A stretch of DNA of 32,474 nt from IMG/VR virus record IMGVR_UViG_3300022200_003705, positions 1 to 32,474 of that record. One strand, given 5' to 3'. Position numbers and translations under genes: made by a program. Under the pieces are notes generated by a model, which saw nothing but the letters and a program-made list of their open reading frames with translations, did no database searches and was not told the origin of the DNA. How positions within the stretch are numbered: the first letter of the stretch is position 1; each line of letters opens with the position of its first letter. This stretch comes from a virus. Shown here piece by piece: positions 5,597 to 12,346 of this stretch.

Positions 5597-7453
5597 ATGA
5601 TATACATCCCTTGCGACATAGAGGCGAACGGATTCCTCAGTAAAGTAAATAAGGTACACTGCCTATCTATGAACTGGGGCGGTGACATTAAGACTACGTC
5701 CTCCTACGATGACATACGTAAGCTTGTATCTCGTAAGGACATAACACTAGTAGGCCATAACTTTCAAACGTATGACGTACCGGTAATAGAAAAAATATTA
5801 GACTGTAAAGTAGTTTGTGGGGTTGTAGATACACTGGCACTCAGTTGGTATCTATACCCGCACAGATCTTCCCATGGACTAGCAGACTGGGGAGTAGAGT
5901 TTGGGATACCCAAGGTAGCTATACAAAATTGGGAAAACCTTCCAAAAGAACAGTACTACCATAGGTGTGAGGAGGACGTTAAGATTCAAACGCAGTTATG
6001 GTTTAAGATTAAGAAAGACCTTGACGAGTTATACGACAGCAACGAGACGATTATAGACTCACTGGTGCGATATCTTTCCTTTAAGATGTACACAGTAAGG
6101 TTGCAAGAGGCTAACCCGTTTAAGCTAGATATAGATGCCGCAGAAGCTAACCTAAAACTTCTTGAGGACTTAAAGGAAGAGAAGACAGATGCCCTGAAGA
6201 AGGTCATGCCTACCATTGGTGTTAAGTCAATGAGAGTTCCACCAAAGATTCCGTTTAAGAAAGACGGTACGCTGTCATCTCAAGGAGAGAAGTGGAAGAA
6301 ATTAACAGAGGAGAGAGGACTGCCCTTCGAGCATAGCGAACCTATTGAGGTGATCAATGACTACGATGAGCCTAACCCTAACTCCCCAGCACAGATAAAA
6401 GATTGGCTGTTCAGTCTAGGTTGGAAGCCTCAGAACTTCAATGACGGAACTAATGGTAAGATACCCACCTACTACCTGTCCGATAAGTCACTGTGCCCGT
6501 CTGTACTACAGCTTGGAGATGACGTTAAAAGCCTTGACGACTTGGGCGTACTTAAGCACAGAATTGGACTACTGAAGGGATTCCTTCGTGACCAAGAGGA
6601 CGGCTACATATCTTGCGGCATACACGGACTAGCTTCAACACTAAGAACCCGTCACGCTCGCCTAGTCAATATGCCGAAGCCATCAGTACCATACGGGGAA
6701 TTAATTCGTGGGGTGCTTACCTGTGACGAGGGCTACGAGTTAGTAGACTCCGACCTTGCATCCCTTGAGAATATGATTAAGCTAGACCTAATCTACCCAA
6801 TGAATCCTGAAAAGGTAATGGCCCAGTTAACGGAGGACTACGACTCCCACCTCGAAATATGTATGCTTGCGGGCATGATGAGTCAGGAAGATGTAGACTT
6901 CTACAAGGAATGTAAGAAGAACAAGGACACGAAGTCAGACAGATACCACGACCTAGACAAGAAGCGACACAGTGGAAAGACGGTCAACTACTCAGCACAG
7001 TACGGTGTTGGTAAGGCTAAGTTAGCAGAGAACTTGGAGATTAAGCAAAGTGAAGCTAAGAAATTACTTGATGCTTACTGGGAGGCTAACAAAGAAGCTA
7101 AGACTATAGCAAGCAGGTTCGAAACTAAGCAGTGCCTAGATAGAACTTGGGTTAAGAATCCCTACAATAAGTTTTGGTACGAGTTACGGAGCGATAAGGA
7201 CAGGCTGTCCGCTGTTATACAGTCCACGGGAGACTTTATAACCCACCTATGGGCCAAGAATGTTACAGACGTAAGCGGCAGACTGTCAATGATTTACCAC
7301 GATCAATTAGACTTGATAGTGAAGAAGGGTTACAGAAAAGGCATAGAGAAACTCTTACGAGACTCTATCGAAATGGTGAACACAAGACTAAGGTTAAATG
7401 TACCTATGGATATTTCTGTTAACTTTGGAGATAAATTTAGCGATATACATTAA
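5597..7453 (+). CDS. polA: Family A DNA polymerase with 3'-5' exonuclease
   Basis: 618 aa, in the T7 gp5 size range. Proofreading domain: Exo I DIEANG (Asp7, Glu9), Exo II GHNFQTYD (Asp60), Exo III YHRCEED (Tyr121 to Asp127). Polymerase domain: motif A VDSDLASLE with catalytic Asp386 and the conserved Glu five residues on; motif B KRHSGKTVNYSAQYG at 456-470; motif C YHDQLDL with His568 and Asp569. Motif C reads HDQ where nearly all family A enzymes have HDE, a change at the second acidic residue. No 5'-3' exonuclease domain is present, as usual for phages. It would be the replicative polymerase, working with the primase-helicase and SSB upstream. Whether it uses a host processivity factor cannot be seen. 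Confidence 0.95.
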   Translation: MIYIPCDIEANGFLSKVNKVHCLSMNWGGDIKTTSSYDDIRKLVSRKDITLVGHNFQTYDVPVIEKILDCKVVCGVVDTLALSWYLYPHRSSHGLADWGVEFGIPKVAIQNWENLPKEQYYHRCEEDVKIQTQLWFKIKKDLDELYDSNETIIDSLVRYLSFKMYTVRLQEANPFKLDIDAAEANLKLLEDLKEEKTDALKKVMPTIGVKSMRVPPKIPFKKDGTLSSQGEKWKKLTEERGLPFEHSEPIEVINDYDEPNPNSPAQIKDWLFSLGWKPQNFNDGTNGKIPTYYLSDKSLCPSVLQLGDDVKSLDDLGVLKHRIGLLKGFLRDQEDGYISCGIHGLASTLRTRHARLVNMPKPSVPYGELIRGVLTCDEGYELVDSDLASLENMIKLDLIYPMNPEKVMAQLTEDYDSHLEICMLAGMMSQEDVDFYKECKKNKDTKSDRYHDLDKKRHSGKTVNYSAQYGVGKAKLAENLEIKQSEAKKLLDAYWEANKEAKTIASRFETKQCLDRTWVKNPYNKFWYELRSDKDRLSAVIQSTGDFITHLWAKNVTDVSGRLSMIYHDQLDLIVKKGYRKGIEKLLRDSIEMVNTRLRLNVPMDISVNFGDKFSDIH

Positions 7454-7455
7454 TT

Positions 7456-7599
7456 ATGGACACAATCAAAAATTACCCAGAAATAAGATATGAGGGAGAT
7501 GTAGTATACGTCCCCCACTATCTAGCAGACCAAATACCAAACTCATTACTAAAAGAATGGAAGAGTAAAGGATATACAATACAATTAGAAATAGTATGA
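7456..7599 (+). CDS. Small hypothetical protein (47 aa)
   Basis: ATG at 7456, two bases after the polymerase stop, to TGA at 7597-7599; its last bases overlap the next ATG as ATGA. It reads MDTIKNYPEIRYEGDVVYVP and ends with a Lys-rich helix and short strand (KEWKSKGYTIQLEIV). Tight coupling on both sides supports a real gene. No domain recognised. Confidence 0.7.
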   Translation: MDTIKNYPEIRYEGDVVYVPHYLADQIPNSLLKEWKSKGYTIQLEIV

Positions 7600-7910
7600 A
7601 ATCTAAAGCAATACCTCTGTCAGTACTTGAATTAATGCTTCCAGCAGAACAAATCCCTAACTATAAATTAATAAGAAAAAAAGATGGACTCACTAAAATA
7701 TCGGAAGAAGTTAAGTGGTTTGAGTGGGGACTAGATGGGAAATTTGAAAGTATACACGAAGAGCCTGCAATAGGTAGGAGTTTAATTATGTCGCCCTTTA
7801 ATGAGTTCTTCACTTGGCAGACTACTCCTATTACGAAGATTGTCAAACAGAAAGAAGGGTACATAAAGTTTAAAACAGAGAATAGTACTTACGAATTATT
7901 TAAGTTATGA
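7596..7910 (+). CDS. Hypothetical phage protein
   Basis: 104 aa, linked by four-base ATGA overlaps to both neighbours, so translational coupling is likely. A mixed sequence rich in aromatic and charged residues (VKWFEWGLDGKFESIHEEP, IMSPFNEFFTWQTTPITK) suggests a compact alpha/beta fold. No signal peptide, membrane segment, cysteine cluster or known motif is visible. It belongs to the run of small genes between the polymerase and the nucleases and may serve as an accessory to replication, but only position supports that. Confidence 0.75.
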   Translation: MKSKAIPLSVLELMLPAEQIPNYKLIRKKDGLTKISEEVKWFEWGLDGKFESIHEEPAIGRSLIMSPFNEFFTWQTTPITKIVKQKEGYIKFKTENSTYELFKL

Positions 7911-8239
7911 CAGCAGACCAAATATCACAAACAATAGTTGACTGCCTTACCCAAGGGTACGAGCAAAGAACAAACAAAGAAAAGGTCACAGAGGCCCTTG
8001 AGATGCTTATACCCCTTTTAGGCTACTTGCCTGATTTAAAAAGAAGAGTGGAGTACGAGTACGCTGTTGCTTGTTCGGAGGGTGTGGGGGCTTCTACGGG
8101 GGCTGAAAGAGTAAAGCTTAAACTAGCTGAGGGATATGCCGCCACACAAAAAGCAGAACTAGAAGAAATCAAGTCCCTTGAGAAGTCCCTTCACGGTGCA
8201 ATCTCTGGACTTCAAAGCTTATTGAAGGAGTATGACTAA
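7907..8239 (+). CDS. Helical hypothetical protein
   Basis: 110 aa, joined to the previous gene by ATGA and overlapping the next by eight bases. Predicted almost fully helical; the C-terminal half (TQKAELEEIKSLEKSLHGAI, ending LQSLLKEYD) has heptad spacing typical of a coiled coil. The middle (YAVACSEGVGASTGAERVKL) resembles helical regions of small phage structural or replication-accessory proteins. It may multimerise. No catalytic motif. Function unknown. Confidence 0.75.
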   Translation: MTADQISQTIVDCLTQGYEQRTNKEKVTEALEMLIPLLGYLPDLKRRVEYEYAVACSEGVGASTGAERVKLKLAEGYAATQKAELEEIKSLEKSLHGAISGLQSLLKEYD

Positions 8240-8441
8240 AGTAAAAGAAATAGTGGAGCGATCGGACAGTATTGTGTCCACTACCGAGGAGGCACTTCTT
8301 GTTATAGGAGAGTACATTAGAGTTAGAAAGGGTCACAAGGTAGTGCCAAGAGTAAGCTCAATGATGGACTATTACCTCATGGCAGACGCGTACATAATTG
8401 CAGTGGCTTGGCTTAGGGCTAATAAAGAATATTTACAATGA
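8232..8441 (+). CDS. Small helical hypothetical protein
   Basis: 69 aa. It starts inside the end of the preceding gene and ends with a four-base ATGA overlap with the NinG-like gene, so it is translated as part of the same chain. Helical, with a basic turn (RVRKGHKVVPR) between two helices and a moderately hydrophobic end (ADAYIIAVAWLRANKEY), which is probably a buried amphipathic helix rather than a membrane span. No motif recognised. Confidence 0.7.
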   Translation: MTKVKEIVERSDSIVSTTEEALLVIGEYIRVRKGHKVVPRVSSMMDYYLMADAYIIAVAWLRANKEYLQ

Positions 8442-8893
8442 TTGAACGCAAAAAGAAAGTCTGTAAGTGTGGATGTGGCGAAGAGGGCTACATCTACGCA
8501 AGGGGAATGCTCCTTGACTGTGACAGAAGGGAGAACCCCCACAAGCACGGACTCTCCGATAAACCTAAGACAGCATCTAAAGTTATAAAAAATCACGTAA
8601 AGAAGCCTACAGGGGAGAAGGCTCTGTTCGAAGCACTGTGGGCCACGAGAGAACACGTAAGCTTTGTAAGCGGGCTTCCAGTTAATCCTATAGCACACAC
8701 GTTTGCCCACGTAATCCCTAAAGGGCTTTACCCTAAGTTCAGGCTGTACGACAAAAACATAGTATTCTTGACACCCGAAGAACACTACGAATTTGATTTC
8801 GGTACGGCAACAAGTAGAAATAAGTTATCAGGTAATTGGGGGAAATTGTTTAATCTTGCAGAAGAGTTAAAAAAAGAATACAGAAATGAGTAA
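8438..8893 (+). CDS. HNH-type nuclease, NinG/Rap-like
   Basis: 151 aa. A cysteine-rich start CKCGCGEEG (Cys9, Cys11, Cys13) resembles the zinc-binding leader of many phage HNH proteins. The core is HNH-like: FEALWATREHVSFVSGLPV, then AHTFAHVIPKG (first His), then DKNIVFLTPEEHYEFD (Asn and last His). This order matches the NinG/Rap group of lambdoid recombination nucleases, which cut branched DNA such as Holliday junctions and D-loops. It heads a cluster with a metallophosphoesterase (overlapping by eight bases) and a RecB/Cas4-like nuclease, which supports a role in recombination or in resolving replication intermediates. Exact substrate not determined. Confidence 0.7.
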   Translation: MIERKKKVCKCGCGEEGYIYARGMLLDCDRRENPHKHGLSDKPKTASKVIKNHVKKPTGEKALFEALWATREHVSFVSGLPVNPIAHTFAHVIPKGLYPKFRLYDKNIVFLTPEEHYEFDFGTATSRNKLSGNWGKLFNLAEELKKEYRNE

Positions 8894-10118
8894 GGTATTG
8901 GAATACAAAAACAAAATTATTGAACTAAACTCTAAGGGCTACAGCTCTAGGAAGATAGTTAACGTATTGGAGGATGAGTACGGAGTACACTTCAGTAAGA
9001 GTACAATCAACTACCACCTGAAGGAGTGGACTGACGGTGAAAGTGTAACAAAGCAAGATGACTCCACTTACAGTGAGGGTGTACTAAGTACTGACGCGTT
9101 CAAGCACTACTGCGAGAAGGAGGGTATAGACATCTCCCGTGTAACAAGTGCCAAGTACGTGAACCACGCAGGTCAGCAGAAGTTTAATATTGTCCTTGAC
9201 TACAAGGAGGATGAGTCGAATACTATCGACTACAAGACGATCATTGACGAGGCTATGAACTACAAGTTCACACCTGACAGAGACCTTAAGCCTTCACCAA
9301 AGGCAGCAATCACAAGGCTTGTATACACAGACACCCACATCGCAATGTGTACAGACTCTGAGGAGACGGCCATGTACGCAACCCCCTGGAACGAGGACAC
9401 CCTTATGGATACCATGGAGTTGATGTGTAAGTACGTTATCAGTAACAGGGCAGGAAACACACTTATCATTGACGACCTTGGGGATGTCCTTGACGGGTGG
9501 GACGGTTACACTACTCGCGGGGGCCATAAGCTACCTCAGAATATGTCTAGCCAGAAGGCATTTAAGGTAGCGTTGCAGTTCAAGCTCTCTATGTTAGATA
9601 TCCTACACCCCTACTTTGACAACATCCTATGCCACAACGTATGCAACGATAACCACAGCGGAGCCTTCTCTATGATACTTAACCATGCGTTCATGCGAGT
9701 TGCCCACGAAAGGTATAACAACGTATTTGTGGTTAACTACGAGAGGTTTATAGACCACTACATGTTCGGCAGACACGCATTTGTACTGACACACGGAAAG
9801 GATTCTAAGAGTTTGAAGTTTGGATTCAAGCCGAAGCTAGACTCTGTACAGATTGAGAAGATTGACCACTACCTTAAGCACAACGAGAGAGGCAGTATCT
9901 ACAAAGAGGCGGACTTCATTTGGTTTGATAAGGGAGACAGTCACCAACTTCTGTTTGACTACTCCACCGCTCAGGACTTTAACTACATGAACCACATAGC
10001 CTTATCTCCATCATCAGAGTGGGTGCAAGCTAACTTTAAGAAGGGCGACAGAGGGTTCACAATCCAACAGATAGACCCGATGGACAGAAACATTAAGATG
10101 ATACCTATTATAATTTAA
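8886..10118 (+). CDS. HTH-linked calcineurin-like metallophosphoesterase
   Basis: 410 aa. Residues about 1-50 form a helix-turn-helix unit (ELNSKGYSSRKIVNVLEDEY, then STINYHLKEW). From about 140 onward all five metallophosphoesterase motifs are present: DTH (Asp149, His151), GDVLD (Asp200, Asp203), NDNH (254-257), THG (His303) and GDSH (Asp351, His353). These bind two metals, usually Mn, in Mre11/SbcD nucleases and related phosphatases. A phage DNA-end or hairpin nuclease is the likely role, with the HTH guiding DNA binding. No SbcC-type ATPase gene is nearby, so it may act alone or with an unseen partner. Protein phosphatase activity cannot be excluded from motifs. Confidence 0.8.
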   Translation: MSKVLEYKNKIIELNSKGYSSRKIVNVLEDEYGVHFSKSTINYHLKEWTDGESVTKQDDSTYSEGVLSTDAFKHYCEKEGIDISRVTSAKYVNHAGQQKFNIVLDYKEDESNTIDYKTIIDEAMNYKFTPDRDLKPSPKAAITRLVYTDTHIAMCTDSEETAMYATPWNEDTLMDTMELMCKYVISNRAGNTLIIDDLGDVLDGWDGYTTRGGHKLPQNMSSQKAFKVALQFKLSMLDILHPYFDNILCHNVCNDNHSGAFSMILNHAFMRVAHERYNNVFVVNYERFIDHYMFGRHAFVLTHGKDSKSLKFGFKPKLDSVQIEKIDHYLKHNERGSIYKEADFIWFDKGDSHQLLFDYSTAQDFNYMNHIALSPSSEWVQANFKKGDRGFTIQQIDPMDRNIKMIPIII

Positions 10119-10120
10119 CC

Positions 10121-10354
10121 ATGAAAGCAATACTAGAATTTGATTTAAATGATCCTGATGACAGAGCCTCCCATGTACGCGCTGTTATGGCAGACAATGC
10201 ACTCTTTGCAATACACGACTACAATGAATTCCTGTACAAACACGCCAAAGGGGATTTAACAGATGAACAGTATGAGACATTAAGTGTCCTAGCGAATAAG
10301 TTTCACGAATGTCTTGCTAATAGGTCTATAGACATAGATAAAATGTTAGAGTGA
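10121..10354 (+). CDS. Small acidic phage protein
   Basis: 77 aa. It begins MKAILEFDLNDPDDRASHVR, a start typical of a small helical family seen in many phage replication regions beside nucleases and polymerases. The rest is helical (MADNALFAIHDYNEFLYKHA, then DEQYETLSVLANKFHECL). It starts two bases after the metallophosphoesterase stop and its TGA shares a base with the next ATG. No catalytic motif; probably an accessory protein, role unknown. Confidence 0.8.
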   Translation: MKAILEFDLNDPDDRASHVRAVMADNALFAIHDYNEFLYKHAKGDLTDEQYETLSVLANKFHECLANRSIDIDKMLE

Positions 10355-11157
10355 TGGACGAAAGAGTAAGAGAGTACCTTGACAAGTGGGATGATATTGA
10401 ATGGAGTGCCTCTAGGGTATCTTCGTTCATCTCCTGCCCATATAACTTCTATGGGACGTACATACTAAAACTAAGTTCCGACAACTACTTTGCGTACAGA
10501 GGCTCTATGATGCACGATATCATGGAAGAGTACTACAAGTATATGCAAGGGCTAGACATTCCCTTAGAAACAATGAGGGAGCTGCTTACCCGAAAGTTTG
10601 AGTATCTGATGGATAAGTGCCCCCACGAAGCGGTGTCGTACTACACAGACAAGAACGGGAAGGTCGGTAAGAGGGCTATGAACCACAAGAACCTTTCAGA
10701 TAGTTTAGCGAGTTGGACTCCTATGTCTAACGTTCAGTATGTGGAGAGGGAGATTAAGTTTCCTGTACACGGGTATAACTTTAGGGCGTTTCTAGACTTT
10801 GAGCGGGGGTACGACAGGCTTGAGCCCACTGGCTTAAAGGAGCCTATTACGTGGCATGGTGACTACAAGTCGTCTTGGGATCCTAAGAAGTATGAGTTCC
10901 AGCAGTACCTGTATATGTACGGAAAGGAATTGGTTGACGGTAAAAGGCCTGTTGGGTTTGAGGTAATAGAGTACAAGAATAATTTTAAACCTGTTGCTAT
11001 GAAGTACGACAAGACCACTATTAAGTTTGTAACCTCCAAGGCAAAGGATGCCATTGACGACATTAAGAAAGCCCTTGAGACGGAGTGCTTCCCAAAGAAC
11101 CCAAAGGACAAGTTCTTCTGCCAAAACCTCTGTAAAATGTGCCAGCACGGACAGTAA
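10354..11157 (+). CDS. PD-(D/E)XK nuclease, Cas4/RecB-like, possible Fe-S protein
   Basis: 267 aa from the ATG at 10354, preferred over the in-frame GTG at 10351 because it gives the usual TGATG junction. The N-terminus SASRVSSFISCPYNFY matches the Cas4/AddB entry motif with Cys28. His54 (RGSMMHD), Asp148 (FRAFLDFE), Asp170 and Lys172 (DYK) and the QQYLYMYG helix give the full RecB-family PD-(D/E)XK set. The C-terminus carries Cys256, Cys260 and Cys263 (FCQNLCKMC), which with Cys28 could hold a 4Fe-4S cluster as in Cas4 and AddB; Cys245 is also nearby. It probably degrades or trims DNA ends during recombination or packaging. No Cas1 or CRISPR is present, so this is a recombination-type rather than an adaptation-type member. 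Confidence 0.85.
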   Translation: MDERVREYLDKWDDIEWSASRVSSFISCPYNFYGTYILKLSSDNYFAYRGSMMHDIMEEYYKYMQGLDIPLETMRELLTRKFEYLMDKCPHEAVSYYTDKNGKVGKRAMNHKNLSDSLASWTPMSNVQYVEREIKFPVHGYNFRAFLDFERGYDRLEPTGLKEPITWHGDYKSSWDPKKYEFQQYLYMYGKELVDGKRPVGFEVIEYKNNFKPVAMKYDKTTIKFVTSKAKDAIDDIKKALETECFPKNPKDKFFCQNLCKMCQHGQ

Positions 11158-11243
11158 TGGCAGTACTAAACACTTGGGGAGAAGAGTTCGATAGAGCCAT
11201 GTTCCCCGAATACTATAAAGAAAAAGATGAGTCAGGAAATTGA
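11157..11243 (+). CDS. Possible 28-aa protein
   Basis: The ATG at 11157 overlaps the nuclease's stop (TAATG) and the frame ends with TGA at 11241-11243 inside the next gene. Sequence begins MAVLNTWGEEFDRAMFPEYY and ends KEKDESGN. The coupled start and sensible composition favour a real gene, but it is very short and could be a translational bridge to the next reading frame. Confidence 0.45.
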   Translation: MAVLNTWGEEFDRAMFPEYYKEKDESGN

Positions 11244-11583
11244 TTACTTCAAGGGATTCAGAGAAATACAGATAGAGGATATTCCTTTAAAAAAGAAGAA
11301 GGAAAAGAAGAAGCCTAAGTACGTATACGCTCCATATAATCCGGACTATCATAATAAGCCTTATACAAGCCAGGGAGATATACCGTATAACCGAAATTAC
11401 AAAGAAAGACTTATGGCAGATAAAGACAAAGAGCTACACAGAAAATTACTTAAGTATCCGGTAGAGCTTCACGAGTCTATGAAGGATTTTTTAAATAGCC
11501 CAATCTGTTCTGAATTAGGTATTGTCAATTTAAATGAGATGTTTATATTTGCTGTCAACAAACTTATTAAAGAGCATGAATAG
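11227..11583 (+). CDS. Basic hypothetical protein, possible ribbon-helix-helix
   Basis: 118 aa. A lysine-rich stretch (LKKKKEKKKPKYVY, about residues 21-34) and a Tyr/Pro/Asn-rich linker (YAPYNPDYHNKPYTS) suggest a flexible, nucleic-acid-friendly N-terminal half. The C-terminal 40 residues (KYPVELHESMKDF, then LGIVNLNEMFIFAVNKLI) resemble the strand-helix-helix of CopG/ParD-like regulators, where the second helix often reads sEfi.Av..li. It may be a DNA-binding regulator of early or late phage transcription; this rests on pattern only. Its last codons contain the next gene's ATG. Confidence 0.65.
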   Translation: MSQEIDYFKGFREIQIEDIPLKKKKEKKKPKYVYAPYNPDYHNKPYTSQGDIPYNRNYKERLMADKDKELHRKLLKYPVELHESMKDFLNSPICSELGIVNLNEMFIFAVNKLIKEHE

Positions 11584-11824
11584 TTACTATTTTAAAATAG
11601 ACTCGGACATTGGGAGGGAGCTTTACTGCGAGTTTGAGGCAGAGTCTTATGAAAGAGCAGTCAGAAATTTGCTTTTTTGTTGCTTCTCCCATAAGTACGA
11701 AGAAAGATTTAAAAACATAAAGGACGCAGACACTAAATGCGAGATACTTCTTGATAATCTACACAGAATAAAAGAGGTAAGCCTTGAAGAATTTAACCAA
11801 TACTACCCATTACAATTAGATTAA
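11576..11824 (+). CDS. Hypothetical protein (82 aa)
   Basis: The start at 11576 (MNSYYFKIDSDIG) is chosen because it overlaps the end of the previous gene by eight bases, as others here do. A longer frame from 11534 would overlap by 50 bases and adds an unlikely leader (MRCLYLL). The N-terminus looks like a beta-strand unit with an ExES turn (YCEFEAESYERAVRNLLFCC); the remainder is helical and charged. No recognised family. Confidence 0.7.
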   Translation: MNSYYFKIDSDIGRELYCEFEAESYERAVRNLLFCCFSHKYEERFKNIKDADTKCEILLDNLHRIKEVSLEEFNQYYPLQLD

Positions 11825-11826
11825 GA

Positions 11827-12204
11827 ATGAAAAAAGAATACACGCCAGAAGAGCTTAAACAGATTGATGAGTTCATCTACAGGTCCGCCGCACAACGAAT
11901 AGTGTTCTCAGCTCTTTTGGGGGCTATTAGAGAGCTTATCCCATCTTGGATGGATACTTCAATACAGAAGGACAAAGAGATCCTTAGAGACGGTAAAGCA
12001 GCCTTGAACAGAATGTTTAAACAGTTTGACGGAAAGAAGCTATCGGATGATAAACTGTACGACAATCTTGTTGATGGGTACATGAATGTATCATCGGATA
12101 TGCTAAAAGGTTTACTAAATATAATGTTAGAAAAAGATGGAGATGAGCAAGAGACTACAGCTAGTGTGTCAGATACAGACAGCACTGGTAGCGAACAAGC
12201 CTAA
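11827..12204 (+). CDS. Helical hypothetical protein with acidic/Ser-Thr tail
   Basis: 125 aa. Residues about 1-105 are predicted helical and conserved-looking (YTPEELKQIDEFIYRSAAQR, then KKLSDDKLYDNLVDGYMNV). The tail is low-complexity and acidic (ETTASVSDTDSTGSEQA). Such a body plus an acidic tail can occur in scaffolding-like or nucleic-acid-mimic phage proteins, but nothing specific is recognised. It starts two bases after the previous stop and overlaps a second open frame (12143-12298) by 62 bases. Confidence 0.7.
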   Translation: MKKEYTPEELKQIDEFIYRSAAQRIVFSALLGAIRELIPSWMDTSIQKDKEILRDGKAALNRMFKQFDGKKLSDDKLYDNLVDGYMNVSSDMLKGLLNIMLEKDGDEQETTASVSDTDSTGSEQA

Positions 12205-12298
12205 GTACCTTGGGCGTATGGACGAATACAAAAAGAAATACAACAGAACCGAAAAGTTGATTAAGAAGCTAGGCTTCTATGATCAGTTCAAAATCTAA
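12143..12298 (+). CDS. Small basic protein at the end of the plus-strand block (51 or 26 aa)
   Basis: An open frame from ATG 12143 to TAA 12296-12298 overlaps the acidic tail of the preceding gene in another frame. The distal part (KPKYLGRMDEYKKKYNRTEK, then LIKKLGFYDQFKI) is highly basic, helical and protein-like, unlike the low-complexity overlap. Translation may instead start at the in-frame ATG at 12218, 14 bases after the upstream stop, giving 26 aa. It ends 16 bases before the strong terminator. Alternatively, the segment may be reached by a ribosomal frameshift from the 125-aa gene; no clear slippery site was identified. Confidence 0.5.
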   Translation: MSKRLQLVCQIQTALVANKPKYLGRMDEYKKKYNRTEKLIKKLGFYDQFKI

Positions 12299-12314
12299 AA
12301 GGTTCTTAGTGAAT

Positions 12315-12345
12315 GCCCCCAAGTTAAATTCCTTGGGGGCTTTTT
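12315..12345 (+). terminator. Strong intrinsic terminator at the convergent junction
   Basis: A perfect nine-base-pair stem GCCCCCAAG (12315-12323) with CTTGGGGGC (12332-12340), an eight-base loop, then TTTTT. It ends the plus-strand replication block. The minus-strand operon stops at 12347, right beside it, so read-through from that side would also meet the hairpin, although its T run on that strand is poor. Confidence 0.92.
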
Positions 12346-12346
12346 A

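Noticed and set aside
10351-10353. GTG start for the Cas4-like nuclease
   Set aside because: The ATG three bases later forms the usual TGATG junction and loses nothing of the domain.
10354-11157. CRISPR adaptation protein Cas4
   Set aside because: The family motifs fit, but there is no Cas1/Cas2 and no repeat-spacer array anywhere in the window.
11534-11575. Upstream start for the 82-aa gene (MRCLYLL leader)
   Set aside because: Would overlap the previous gene by 50 bases and adds an unlikely sequence; the ATG at 11576 fits the coupling pattern.
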